Shown here: piece after piece, positions 1-6,994 of the stretch
Layout of the letters: every line of letters starts with the position of its first letter
Position numbering within the stretch: the first letter of the stretch is position 1
Assembly: GCA_007118445.1 (NCBI GenBank)
Contig: SKRP01000085.1
Location: 1 to 10,209, forward strand
Reading direction: 5' to 3'
Source of the DNA: Natronohydrobacter sp.
GTDB taxonomy: Bacteria > Pseudomonadota > Alphaproteobacteria > Rhodobacterales > Rhodobacteraceae
DNA: 10,209 nt
Made by a program: the position numbers and the translations under genes
Notes under the pieces: generated by a model
What the model saw: only the letters and a program-made list of their open reading frames with translations
Told to the model about the DNA's origin: nothing
Databases searched by the model: none

Positions 1-368
1 CGGGGATGCGCGAGCGCAAATTCGGGCGTGTGGTGGTGATTTCCTCGATCAATGGTCAGAAGGGCCAGTTCGGTCAGGTGAATTACGCGGCCACCAAGGC
101 GGGCGATCTGGGTATCGTCAAATCGCTGGCGCAGGAAGGTGCGCGTTTCGGGATCACCGCCAATGCGGTCTGCCCCGGCTATATCGCGACCGAGATGGTC
201 ATGGCCGTGCCCGAGAAAGTGCGCGAGAGCATCATCGCGGGCATTCCGGCCGGGCGCCTGGGCGAGCCCGAGGAAATCGCGCGTTGCGTGGCCTTTCTGG
301 TCTCTGATGATGCAGGCTTCATCAATGGTTCGACCATCAGCGCGAATGGGGCGCAGTTTTTCGTCTGA
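1..368 (+). CDS. phaB: Acetoacetyl-CoA reductase, C-terminal part (5' end outside window)
   Basis: This is the 3' half of a short-chain dehydrogenase/reductase gene whose reading frame is open to the left edge. The visible 121 residues carry the SDR catalytic block: a Ser in VVVISSINGQKGQ and the YxxxK pair in NYAATKAG. These are followed by NAVCPGYIATEM, typical of the cofactor and substrate loop, and by the usual C-terminus with DDAGFINGSTISANGAQ. The wording of GQKGQFGQVNYAATKAGD matches PhaB, the NADPH-dependent reductase that turns acetoacetyl-CoA into (R)-3-hydroxybutyryl-CoA for polyhydroxybutyrate synthesis in the cytoplasm. The ATG at 6 is an internal Met, not the start, because a full SDR has about 120 more residues before the Ser motif. 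phaA would be expected upstream, but it is not visible here. FabG is the main alternative, although the C-terminal GAQFFV favours PhaB. Confidence 0.9.
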   Translation, partial: GMRERKFGRVVVISSINGQKGQFGQVNYAATKAGDLGIVKSLAQEGARFGITANAVCPGYIATEMVMAVPEKVRESIIAGIPAGRLGEPEEIARCVAFLVSDDAGFINGSTISANGAQFFV

Positions 369-387
369 TAGCAATGATATAACTGAA

Positions 388-414
388 AAACGGCCCGCGC
401 GTTGCGGGCCGTTT
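388..414. terminator. Bidirectional intrinsic terminator between phaB and the DUF465 gene
   Basis: A perfect GC-rich stem (CGGCCCGC, 391-398, paired with GCGGGCCG, 404-411) closes a 5-base loop and is extended by A/T pairs to 388-414. On the + strand it is followed by TTTGCTTTT. On the minus strand it is followed by TTTTT from the A-run at 386-390. It lies 20 bases after the phaB stop and 26 bases after the convergent DUF465 stop, so it probably ends both transcripts. Confidence 0.88.
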
Positions 415-439
415 GCTTTTGGGAATGGAAAAAAGCGTT

Positions 440-607
440 TCAGTGATGCGACAGGCGTTCGATTTCTTCTTTCAGACGGAGTTTCTGTTTCTTCATATCG
501 GCGATAACAAGGTCATCCACGCCGGGGCTGCGCTGTGCTGTTTCGACCTTTTCAGAGAGGTGTTCATGTTTCCGGCGGAGTTCTGCAATATGGGAACTCA
601 ATGACAT
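440..607 (-). CDS. DUF465 (YdcH-like) small protein, 55 aa
   Basis: This short minus-strand ORF starts with ATG at 607 (MSLSSHIAELRRKHEHL) and ends with TGA at 440. The protein is charged and almost entirely helical: HIAELRRKHEHLSEKVE, a short turn with SPGVDD, then MKKQKLRLKEEIERL. This layout of two helices with a conserved KxxKLxLKEEIxRL end is that of the DUF465/YdcH family, small coiled-coil hairpin proteins of unknown function common in alphaproteobacteria. The start is well supported by an AAGGAGG Shine-Dalgarno at 615-621, seven bases upstream. The gene stands alone: it converges on phaB through the shared terminator and lies downstream of pncB in the same orientation, with 122 bases between them. 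The family assignment rests on sequence resemblance, and the function is unknown. Confidence 0.87.
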   Translation of the reverse strand: MSLSSHIAELRRKHEHLSEKVETAQRSPGVDDLVIADMKKQKLRLKEEIERLSHH

Positions 608-729
608 TCAGTGTCCTCCTTCTCCGATTGTGACACTTATATTGCATCACAGGTCGCAGAGTCTGTCACCTAAAATCGGTGCGACAGTTTGTGATCTGGG
701 CTGATTTTCGCGGATTGGGTGAAAAGCCG

Positions 730-2019
730 TTAAACAATCACAGGCTGAGTGATCTGATCGCCTACGGAGAAGACACGTTTGTAGCGCGCGATCTGATCCA
801 CTGGCCCCATCGCTTTATGCGGATTGTCCGACAGCTTCACTGTCGGCCGGCCATTGGCGCTTTGCGCCTTGCAGACCAGCGAGAAAGGCGCAAGCCCGTC
901 ATCCGGCGCGAAGCCCCTGAAATCATTTGTCAAAAGCGTGCCCCAGCCGAAACTGACCTTGACCCGGCCCGCGAATTGTCCGTGCAGTTCAGCGATCTTC
1001 TCGACATCCAGCCCGTCTGAAAAGATCACCAGCTTCTGGCGCGGATCCTGCCCGCGCGAGCGCCACCAGCGGATCGCGGTTTCGGCCCCCTGCGCCGGAT
1101 CACCTGAATCGATACGGATCCCGGTCCAGTCGGACAGCCAGTCAGGCGCGCGGGCCAGAAAGCCTTCGGTGCCGTAAGTGTCGGGCAGGATGATGCGCAG
1201 ATTGCCGGAATGCTCGGCCTGCCAGTCAGCCAGAACCTGATATGGGGCCTGCGCCAGTGCGTCATCCGAGTTGGCCAGCGCAGCATAGACCATCGGCAAT
1301 TCATGGGCATTGGTGCCAATGGCCTCGACTTCGCGGCGCATGGCGATCAGACAATTCGAGGTGCCCGCGAATTTGTCCCCAAGCCCTTCGATCATGGCCT
1401 GAACGCACCAGTCCTGCCAGAGGAAGCTGTGCCGTCTGCGGGTGCCGAAATCCGCGATTCGCAGTCCGTCAATCTGCTGAAGTCGGTTGATTTTCTCCCA
1501 GAGCCGGGTCATCGCGCGCGCATAGAGCACTTGCAGTTCGAACCGTTTCATCCGCCCCAGAACCGCGCGGGACCGCAGTTCCATCAGCACGGCCAGCGCC
1601 GGGATTTCCCAGAGCATCGCCTCGGGCCAGTTGCCGTCAAATGTCAGTTCATATTGATCGCCCACACGTTCCAGATGGTAGGGCGGCAGGCGGAAATTCT
1701 CGAACCATTCCATGAAATCGGGGCGGAACATCTGGCGCTTGCCGTAAAACGTGTTGCCCCGCAGGAAGGTCGATTCCCCGCGTGACAGGGACAGCGTGCG
1801 GATATGGTCGAGCTGTTCGCGCAGCTCGCCTTCATCGATCAGATCGGCCAGCGGGATATGAGATGCACGGTTGATCAGGCTGAAGGTGACCTGCGTATGC
1901 GGGTGATTGGTGAATACCGACTGGCACATCAAAAGCTTGTAGAAATCCGTGTCGATCAGCGAGCGCACGATCGGGTCGAGTTTCCAGCGATGGTTATAGA
2001 CCCGCGTGGCGATATCCAT
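730..2019 (-). CDS. pncB: Nicotinate phosphoribosyltransferase
   Basis: This 429-residue protein has the normal length for bacterial PncB. The enzyme joins nicotinate to PRPP, with ATP hydrolysis, giving nicotinate mononucleotide in the Preiss-Handler branch of NAD salvage. Visible family marks are SLIDTDFYKLLM near residues 20-31, DFGTRRRHSF (190-199), GTSN (219-222), GTNAHE (235-240, where H239 matches the His phosphorylated during catalysis), RIDSGD (302-307), FSDGLD (333-338) and FGWGTLLTND (357-366). The last three line the phosphoribosyl-phosphate site. The ATG at 2019 shares its A with the TGA stop of the upstream nicotinamidase gene, and no strong Shine-Dalgarno is seen, so translation is probably coupled to pncA. 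The gene ends with TAA at 730-732. No clear terminator follows it before the DUF465 gene. Confidence 0.96.
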   Translation of the reverse strand: MDIATRVYNHRWKLDPIVRSLIDTDFYKLLMCQSVFTNHPHTQVTFSLINRASHIPLADLIDEGELREQLDHIRTLSLSRGESTFLRGNTFYGKRQMFRPDFMEWFENFRLPPYHLERVGDQYELTFDGNWPEAMLWEIPALAVLMELRSRAVLGRMKRFELQVLYARAMTRLWEKINRLQQIDGLRIADFGTRRRHSFLWQDWCVQAMIEGLGDKFAGTSNCLIAMRREVEAIGTNAHELPMVYAALANSDDALAQAPYQVLADWQAEHSGNLRIILPDTYGTEGFLARAPDWLSDWTGIRIDSGDPAQGAETAIRWWRSRGQDPRQKLVIFSDGLDVEKIAELHGQFAGRVKVSFGWGTLLTNDFRGFAPDDGLAPFSLVCKAQSANGRPTVKLSDNPHKAMGPVDQIARYKRVFSVGDQITQPVIV

Positions 2020-2615
2020 CAGGCAAGGTCCACCCCGGCGGCGCGCAGGTCGCTCAGTGCCTTGGCCATCGAGCCATCAAGGTCGATCCCGCGACAGAGA
2101 TCCGTCAGGACACGCGCTTCAAATCCCAGCTTTGTCGCATCGAGCGCGGACCAGGCAACGCAGAAATCCGTTGCCAGCCCGACAAAATCCAGCCGGGTGA
2201 TGCCACGGTTGCGCAGATAGCCTTGCAGCCCGGTGGGGGTGGTCTGGTCATTCTCGAAAAACGCCGAATAGCTGTCGATCCCGCGCCGGAAGCCCTTGCG
2301 CAGGATCAGATCAGCGCGGTTCACATCCAGACCGGCGTGGAAATCCGCGCCATGGGAACCCTGCACGCAATGATCGGGCCAGAGCACCTGTGGGCCATAG
2401 TCCATCCCGGTCACTGCAAAAGGGTCAAGGCCGGGATGCTGGCTGGCAAAAGAGCTGTGATCCGCCGGGTGCCAGTCCTGCGTCAGCACCACTGCCGTCG
2501 CGCTGTCCATCAGGGCGTTGATGCCGCTGACGATCTGATCGCCCTCTGTCACGGCCAGCGCACCGCCGGGGCAGAAGTCGTTTTGCAGGTCGATCACGAT
2601 CAGGGCATGGCTCAT
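2019..2615 (-). CDS. pncA: Nicotinamidase (pyrazinamidase)
   Basis: This 198-residue isochorismatase-fold amidohydrolase deamidates nicotinamide to nicotinate and ammonia in the cytoplasm, supplying the substrate for the next gene, pncB. The catalytic triad is readable: D9 in VIDLQNDF, K107 in LRKGF and C152 in LATDFC. Metal ligands D47 and H49 (QDWHP) and H82 (WPDHCVQGS) match the PncA metal site, and the GLATDFCV block around the nucleophile Cys is typical. Length is normal for the family. The start at 2615 is fixed by AAGGAG at 2623-2628 on the minus strand, seven bases upstream. The stop overlaps the pncB start by one base, making a two-gene salvage operon. The gene is divergent from trhO, with 94 bases between the two starts. 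Confidence 0.96.
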   Translation of the reverse strand: MSHALIVIDLQNDFCPGGALAVTEGDQIVSGINALMDSATAVVLTQDWHPADHSSFASQHPGLDPFAVTGMDYGPQVLWPDHCVQGSHGADFHAGLDVNRADLILRKGFRRGIDSYSAFFENDQTTPTGLQGYLRNRGITRLDFVGLATDFCVAWSALDATKLGFEARVLTDLCRGIDLDGSMAKALSDLRAAGVDLA

Positions 2616-2709
2616 GGCGGGTCTCCTTGCTGTCTCAAGGGCTAAGCCGCGTATGGGCGCGCGTCAACATCTCTTGTCCGGCGCGGTCTGGCGCAGTAAA
2701 GCAGGAACC

Positions 2710-3636
2710 ATGCTGACAGTTGCTGCACTTTATCATTTCACCCGCTTTGATGACCCTGCCGCCCTGCGCGCGCCCCTGCTGGTCTTGGCCGAGGCGCAGG
2801 GAGTCAAGGGCTCGCTCTTGCTGGCCTGCGAAGGGATCAATGGCACGATTGCCGGGACGCGCGACGGCATTGACGCAATGCTGGCGCATATCCGGGCGCT
2901 GCCGGGCTGTGCGGATCTCGAGTGGAAGGAAAGCCCGGCGGCCGAGATGCCTTTCGGGCGGATGAAAGTGCGGCTGAAGCGCGAAATCGTCACGATGGGC
3001 CAGCCTGATGTCGATCCGCGTGCGCGGGTCGGGCATTATGTGGCACCTGCGGACTGGAACGACCTGATTTCCGCGCCGGATGTGGCGGTGATCGACACAC
3101 GCAATGATTACGAGGTCGCCATCGGCACGTTTGAAGGGGCAATTGATCCGGGCACGCGCAGTTTCCGCGATTTCCCCGCCTGGTGGGAAGAAAACCGCCA
3201 CCGCTTTCACAACAAGCGCATTGCGATGTTCTGCACAGGCGGTATCCGCTGCGAGAAATCCACCAACTATCTGCTGGGGCAGGGGGTCGAGGATGTGTTC
3301 CACCTGGAGGGCGGGATACTGAAATATCTGGAAGAGGTGCCGCAGGAGGAGAGCCTGTGGAACGGGGCCTGTTTCGTGTGCGATCAGCGGGTCTCGGTCG
3401 AGCATGGGCTGAAAACAGGGCCGCATGTCATGTGCCATGCCTGCCGCCGTCCGCTTTTGCCCGAGGACAGGCAGCGCCCCGAATATGAACAGGGGGTGCA
3501 ATGTCATCATTGCGTGGATGAATTTACCGAGGGCCGCCGTGCAGGTTTTCGCGAACGTGAGCGTCAGATTGCGCTGGCCGAAGCACAGGGCCGTCCCCAT
3601 CTGGGCGCGCGTCTGCCGCGAGATCAAGGCACGTGA
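2710..3636 (+). CDS. trhO: tRNA uridine(34) hydroxylase, rhodanese-related
   Basis: The 308-residue protein belongs to the TrhO/YceA family, which uses oxygen to hydroxylate U34 in certain tRNAs, a first step toward 5-(carboxy)methoxyuridine. The N-terminal part (about 1-95) has the family's ferredoxin-like domain with LLACEGINGTIAGT. The rhodanese domain (about 115-215) holds the VIDTRNDYE motif and the active-site loop MFCTGGIRCEKS, with C175 as the catalytic Cys and C181 the second conserved Cys. The tail carries three CxxC pairs (C221/C224, C242/C245, C265/C268), as usual in this family and possibly metal-binding. The frame is open back to 2614, but the ATG at 2710 gives the standard N-terminus (MLTVAALYHFT), and the longer start would overlap pncA. 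Only a poor AGGAA lies before it. The length fits alphaproteobacterial members, shorter than the roughly 350 aa of E. coli TrhO. Confidence 0.93.
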   Translation: MLTVAALYHFTRFDDPAALRAPLLVLAEAQGVKGSLLLACEGINGTIAGTRDGIDAMLAHIRALPGCADLEWKESPAAEMPFGRMKVRLKREIVTMGQPDVDPRARVGHYVAPADWNDLISAPDVAVIDTRNDYEVAIGTFEGAIDPGTRSFRDFPAWWEENRHRFHNKRIAMFCTGGIRCEKSTNYLLGQGVEDVFHLEGGILKYLEEVPQEESLWNGACFVCDQRVSVEHGLKTGPHVMCHACRRPLLPEDRQRPEYEQGVQCHHCVDEFTEGRRAGFRERERQIALAEAQGRPHLGARLPRDQGT

Positions 3637-3685
3637 CCGGTCTGCGTCACAGTTTGTGCATTATGCCCTGCTCCATGGCATATTC

Positions 3686-3714
3686 TTGACACGAGATTGA
3701 TGCAGGGTCTAGCG
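3686..3714 (+). promoter_or_regulatory. Candidate sigma-70 promoter for the glycan cassette
   Basis: A perfect TTGACA box (3686-3691) lies in the 146-base gap between trhO and the GT2 gene. With a 16-18 base spacer the -10 region would fall at about 3708-3715 (TCTAGCGG), a poor match to TATAAT. Weak -10 boxes are common in alphaproteobacterial promoters. The position is right for driving the four genes downstream, but the call rests on one good box. Confidence 0.4.
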
Positions 3715-3726
3715 GTATCCCGAATC

Positions 3727-3750
3727 GCGCAGGATCGGGCGATCCTGCGC
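3727..3750. promoter_or_regulatory. Perfect 11-bp inverted repeat just before the GT2 gene
   Basis: GCGCAGGATCG (3727-3737) and its exact reverse complement (3740-3750) are separated by two bases, so as RNA they form a stem of about 10 bp with a small loop. No T-run follows on either strand, so it is not a standard terminator. It lies between the candidate promoter and the ribosome-binding region of the GT2 gene. It could be an operator for a dimeric regulator, a 5'-UTR structure, or a trhO mRNA end. Confidence 0.55.
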
Positions 3751-3782
3751 AGAGGCAATGATATTTGTTTAGTGAGGCGCGT

Positions 3783-5366
3783 GTGACGAGTGCAGATCAA
3801 GTATCCATCGGTGTGGTGATCCGGACCAAGGACCGGCCGCAATTTGTCAGACGGGCGCTGGCCACAGTGCAATCCCAGACGCATCAGAACTGGCATGTCG
3901 TGCTGGTCAATGATGGTGGCGATGCGGCGCGGCTTGGGGCAGTGATTGCGCCCGAGCGCGCGGCGCTCGAAGGTCAGCGCAAGCTGACCATGCTTGATCT
4001 GACGCCCGGGCTGGGGCGCTCTGCCGCGTTCAATCGCGGGGTTGCTGCGCTGGACAGCGAGCTGGTCGCCTGTCTGGATGATGATGACACATGGGATCCC
4101 GACTTCATGTCGGCATTGGCGTCCTTCTATATCCGCACGCGGGCGCATATTCCTGAACTGGGGGGCGTTGCCGCGCAGGTCACGGCATTGCGCGAAGATC
4201 TGGTGGATACGGGCGAGGTGCAGGACATCCGCGTGATCGGCGAGGACACGCTGCCGCCCTCATTTCACCGTGGCGAGTTCTTCCTGAACCCGCTGGCCTA
4301 TGCCTGCTACCGGCAGGATATCTACCCGGTGCAATGGCTGATCCGCCGCGAAGCGATCCTCGCCGTTGGTGGCTTTCCAGAGCATTTCGACGTGATGGAA
4401 GACCGTGCCTTCATGAACCTGTTTCTGGCGCGGTACCGGCTGGCGATTCTGGACCGCAAGCTTGCTTTCCATCATCGGCGTGTCTCGCGCGCGGATGACC
4501 GCACCCGCAATGTGCTGATGAACACGCTCGACAACCCGTCCTATGATTGGCGGCAATTTGCCGATCTTGCACGGCCCGGCATTGATCTTGCCAGCGATTC
4601 TGTTGCCGCCGCGACCACCCGCAGCATTGCGGCAGATCTGCTTGCCGAGCTGAATTACGAGACCAGCGCGATCTGGCAGAAAGTCGATGGCGAAATGAAC
4701 GCGCTGCGTGACCGGCTGGACCGCGACCGCAGCGAGGTGCAGGCGGCCTTCAGTGCGCTGATGCTGGATCTTTCTGCCGCATTGCAACCCGCGGATGAGC
4801 AGGGCGCTCCAGCACCCGCACCCGCCCCGGCGATCCCCCGGGTTCCAGAGCAGCAGCGTGTTTTCGATCTCTGGCGCAAGCTGCCGCAGGAGGACCATTC
4901 GCAGCATGTTTCCCCTGGCCTGCGTTTCGCGGAACAGCTGGAATTGTCCTGTCATACGCCGGGAAACGGCTTTCTGATGCAGAATTCACCGCAGCAGCGC
5001 CAATTATATCTGCAGATCCCGGATACAGGTGACTGGGCCGCGATAGAGATCTGTCTTGACGGGCTGGTGCAGCCCGGACAGGGGCTGCGTGTCCATCTGC
5101 AGCTTGCGACAAGCGCCTGCTATCTGTTCGAAACAGCGCTTGTTCGCCAGATTCAGGGAGCCGGGGGGGCGACCGAATATCCGATAAGTGACTTTGCGGT
5201 TCATGCCTGCCGTCAATCGCTTGGATGTGTGATCATGCGCGAGATTGATGCCGACTGGCTGTCAGAGGCCCGGTCGCCGAAACTGTCGATCATCCTGCCC
5301 AGACAGGCCAGAAATTTTGCCTTTATCTGTAATGAACTTGTAGTTGAATCCGTGCCGTCAGTTTGA
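3783..5366 (+). CDS. Family 2 glycosyltransferase with an extra C-terminal beta-rich domain
   Basis: This is a putative GT2 (GT-A fold) enzyme that would move a sugar from a nucleotide sugar to an unknown acceptor. Residues 1-235 carry the signature VSIGVVIRTKDRPQFVRRAL, LVNDGGD (41-47), GRSAAFNRGV, the metal/nucleotide motif CLDDDD (97-102) and the later WLIRREAILAVGGF...EDRAF block, with E207/D208 in the acceptor-base position. Residues 300-335 are helical and charged, and 340-352 are an Ala-Pro linker. Residues 360-527 form an unrecognised, probably beta-sandwich domain (LYLQIPDTGDWAAIEICL, then GLRVHLQLATS). No signal peptide or membrane segment is visible. The start is uncertain: GTG at 3783 with GAGG five bases upstream is preferred over TTG at 3765 with GAGG nine bases upstream. 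It is the first gene of the cassette, 54 bases before the next. Confidence 0.88.
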   Translation: MTSADQVSIGVVIRTKDRPQFVRRALATVQSQTHQNWHVVLVNDGGDAARLGAVIAPERAALEGQRKLTMLDLTPGLGRSAAFNRGVAALDSELVACLDDDDTWDPDFMSALASFYIRTRAHIPELGGVAAQVTALREDLVDTGEVQDIRVIGEDTLPPSFHRGEFFLNPLAYACYRQDIYPVQWLIRREAILAVGGFPEHFDVMEDRAFMNLFLARYRLAILDRKLAFHHRRVSRADDRTRNVLMNTLDNPSYDWRQFADLARPGIDLASDSVAAATTRSIAADLLAELNYETSAIWQKVDGEMNALRDRLDRDRSEVQAAFSALMLDLSAALQPADEQGAPAPAPAPAIPRVPEQQRVFDLWRKLPQEDHSQHVSPGLRFAEQLELSCHTPGNGFLMQNSPQQRQLYLQIPDTGDWAAIEICLDGLVQPGQGLRVHLQLATSACYLFETALVRQIQGAGGATEYPISDFAVHACRQSLGCVIMREIDADWLSEARSPKLSIILPRQARNFAFICNELVVESVPSV

Positions 5367-5420
5367 CACAGTGCAGCCACACACGTCGCTGATACGCAGG
5401 CTGACGAGAGAGCAGGGACC

Positions 5421-6200
5421 GTGCCGGGGCAGATTGCAGATTTAGCCGTAACGGGTGATCTTGGCACGGATATTTTCCGGCGTGTCGATGACCGCAACCA
5501 GCGCCGGTATCGGTATGAATGCATCGCGACGCTGGTCGATGATGATACCAGGCTGGTGGCCCATTCGGACAATGCCGCGCACCATGCCGATGAAATCTTC
5601 GAACTGGCTGCGAAACTGCAGGCCGCAGGGTTCCTGCGCCACAGATTTGCGCTGGGTGAACCGGCCAGCTATCCGCGGGCAGAGGATATCGGCGCGCCCT
5701 TTGCGCTGTTTCTCTATCTCGATTTCTTCCGCATGTGGCAGATCGCCGAGCAGGAAATTGCGCGCATGAGCACTGTTCTGAGCGCAGGCCAGAGCTGTGA
5801 TGCGCCCGAGCTTTCAACCATGTTGCGGCTGCTTCTTGATTTCAACCAGATCCGGCGGGCCGAGCCGCTGATCGGGTTGGCCCTGCCGCGTCTGCTGGAG
5901 GTTGCGCAGTCGGGCCGGGATGACAAATGGCAGAATGCCGGCTTCTCGCTGCGCATGGTCGGGGATCTGCAAATGCGCGCCGGGCAGCCGGATGCGGCAC
6001 TTGCGGCCTATTCAGCCGCTGTTTCTCTGGGCGATAATCCCCATCGGCGCGGTCTGGCCATCCGCGCGGCGGATGCGGCAGGCAAGCGCGACGAAACTAT
6101 GCGCCATCTTGATGCGTATATCAGACGCTGGCCCCTGACCGAGCCGCTTGAGAAGATTCGCGACAGCCTCGCGCCTGATATGCCTGGAGACAAGACGTGA
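5421..6200 (+). CDS. Unrecognised 259-aa protein with a TPR-like segment
   Basis: I do not recognise this family. Residues 1-80 look alpha/beta (RYRYECIATLVDDDTRLVAHS, then an HHADEIFELAAKLQAAGF helix). Residues 90-165 are helical. Residues 172-205 read as one tetratricopeptide-like unit (SLRMVGDLQMRAGQPDAALA, AAYSAAVSLGDN), followed by another helix pair to residue 236. There is no signal peptide, membrane segment or visible catalytic motif. The GTG at 5421 is the only good start after the in-frame TGA at 5391, with a modest AGGG just before it. The end overlaps the sulfotransferase start by four bases (GTGA), so the two are probably co-translated. A scaffold or partner protein for the neighbouring transferases is an inference from context only. 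Confidence 0.78.
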   Translation: MPGQIADLAVTGDLGTDIFRRVDDRNQRRYRYECIATLVDDDTRLVAHSDNAAHHADEIFELAAKLQAAGFLRHRFALGEPASYPRAEDIGAPFALFLYLDFFRMWQIAEQEIARMSTVLSAGQSCDAPELSTMLRLLLDFNQIRRAEPLIGLALPRLLEVAQSGRDDKWQNAGFSLRMVGDLQMRAGQPDAALAAYSAAVSLGDNPHRRGLAIRAADAAGKRDETMRHLDAYIRRWPLTEPLEKIRDSLAPDMPGDKT

Positions 6201-6994
6201 CCCATCCCGCCCGTGAAAACTGTGCTGATATTCTCTGTATCGGCGCGCAGAAAGCCTCGACCAGCTGGTTGCATCATGTGCTGAATGCGCATCCCGACAC
6301 TTATTCCTTTCCGAATATGGATCCTGTGACCTCGACCAACAAGGAAGCGCATTACTGGGACTGGAACCACAAGCGCGGCCCGGACTGGTATCGCGGATTG
6401 ATGACACCGCCGGACCCGAAACAGCGCGCGATGGATTTCACCCCGGAATATTCCATGCTCTCGGACGCGCAGATCGCCGATTGCAAGGCGCTGAACCCCT
6501 CGGCGCGCGTGATCTATGTGCTGCGCGACCCGCTGGCGCGGGCAGTATCGGCCTTGCGGATGCATGTGCTCTGGCGCACCAAGGGCAAGGGCAAGGATGC
6601 TGCCGAAATCGCCTTTGACGACACATTTCTGAAGCTCTTGCAGGAAGCGCGGGTGTTCGACATGAGCTCTTATGTCGCGAATTATCAGCGCTGGGCGCGG
6701 AAATATGATGATATTCTGGTGTTGAATTACGAGGATATCCTGACCGATCCGGAAGGGATCATTGCGCGGGTCTACGCCCATGTCGGTCTGAGTATCGACG
6801 ACATGCCGCCCGAGGCGCGGGCCGAGTTCGATATCCGCATGGCCAAGCGCGTCTGGGCCAGCACGCCTTATCCGGTACGCTCGGATGTGCTCTATTTCCT
6901 GCATGGGCTGCTCTGGCCCAAGCGTCAGGCCGCAGAGGCGCATTTCAAGATGCGCTTCAAGGAATTCGAAGATGTGCTGCGCGCGGCCATCTGA
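6197..6994 (+). CDS. PAPS-dependent sulfotransferase
   Basis: This 265-residue protein belongs to the sulfotransferase superfamily, which moves a sulfuryl group from 3'-phosphoadenosine 5'-phosphosulfate to a hydroxyl or amine, here probably on a carbohydrate. The 5'-phosphosulfate loop is CIGAQKASTSWL (14-25), with K19 and S21/T22 in the expected places. The 3'-phosphate motif is VIYVLRDPLARAVSAL (105-120), with R110 and S118. TNKEAHYWD (47-55) corresponds to the KExxFF region of bacterial heparan-type sulfotransferases, and LVLNYEDIL (174-182) is the usual late motif. No membrane anchor is seen, so it is cytoplasmic, unlike Golgi relatives. The GTG at 6197 overlaps the stop of the previous gene (GTGA) and has GGAGA six bases upstream. 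Its stop directly abuts the next gene's TTG. The specificity cannot be read from sequence. Confidence 0.9.
   Translation: MTHPARENCADILCIGAQKASTSWLHHVLNAHPDTYSFPNMDPVTSTNKEAHYWDWNHKRGPDWYRGLMTPPDPKQRAMDFTPEYSMLSDAQIADCKALNPSARVIYVLRDPLARAVSALRMHVLWRTKGKGKDAAEIAFDDTFLKLLQEARVFDMSSYVANYQRWARKYDDILVLNYEDILTDPEGIIARVYAHVGLSIDDMPPEARAEFDIRMAKRVWASTPYPVRSDVLYFLHGLLWPKRQAAEAHFKMRFKEFEDVLRAAI

Noticed and set aside
413..604. 63-aa + strand open frame in the phaB-pncB gap
   Set aside because: It is the reverse of the DUF465 gene, which has the better start signal and family match.
629..651. TGTGA and TCACA half-sites upstream of the DUF465 gene, resembling a CRP/FNR operator
   Set aside because: The half-sites are 13 bases apart instead of the usual 6 (CRP) or similar spacing, and the arms are only 5 bp. 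The nearby -10-like TATAAG on the minus strand has no convincing -35 box, so neither an operator nor a promoter is called.
2614..2709. Upstream extension of trhO to the ATG at 2614
   Set aside because: It would add 32 residues not expected in the TrhO family and overlap the pncA start and its Shine-Dalgarno. The ATG at 2710 gives the normal N-terminus.
2635..3627. 330-aa open frame on the minus strand opposite trhO
   Set aside because: It mirrors trhO codon for codon and is explained by GC-rich wobble bias. It has Cys/His/Arg-rich, family-less content and no ribosome-binding site, while trhO on the other strand has clear catalytic motifs.
3662..3682. Short inverted repeat TATGCC...GGCATA after trhO as a terminator
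   Set aside because: The arms are only 6 bp, AT-rich at the ends, with a 9-base loop and no T-run directly after, so support for termination is too weak.
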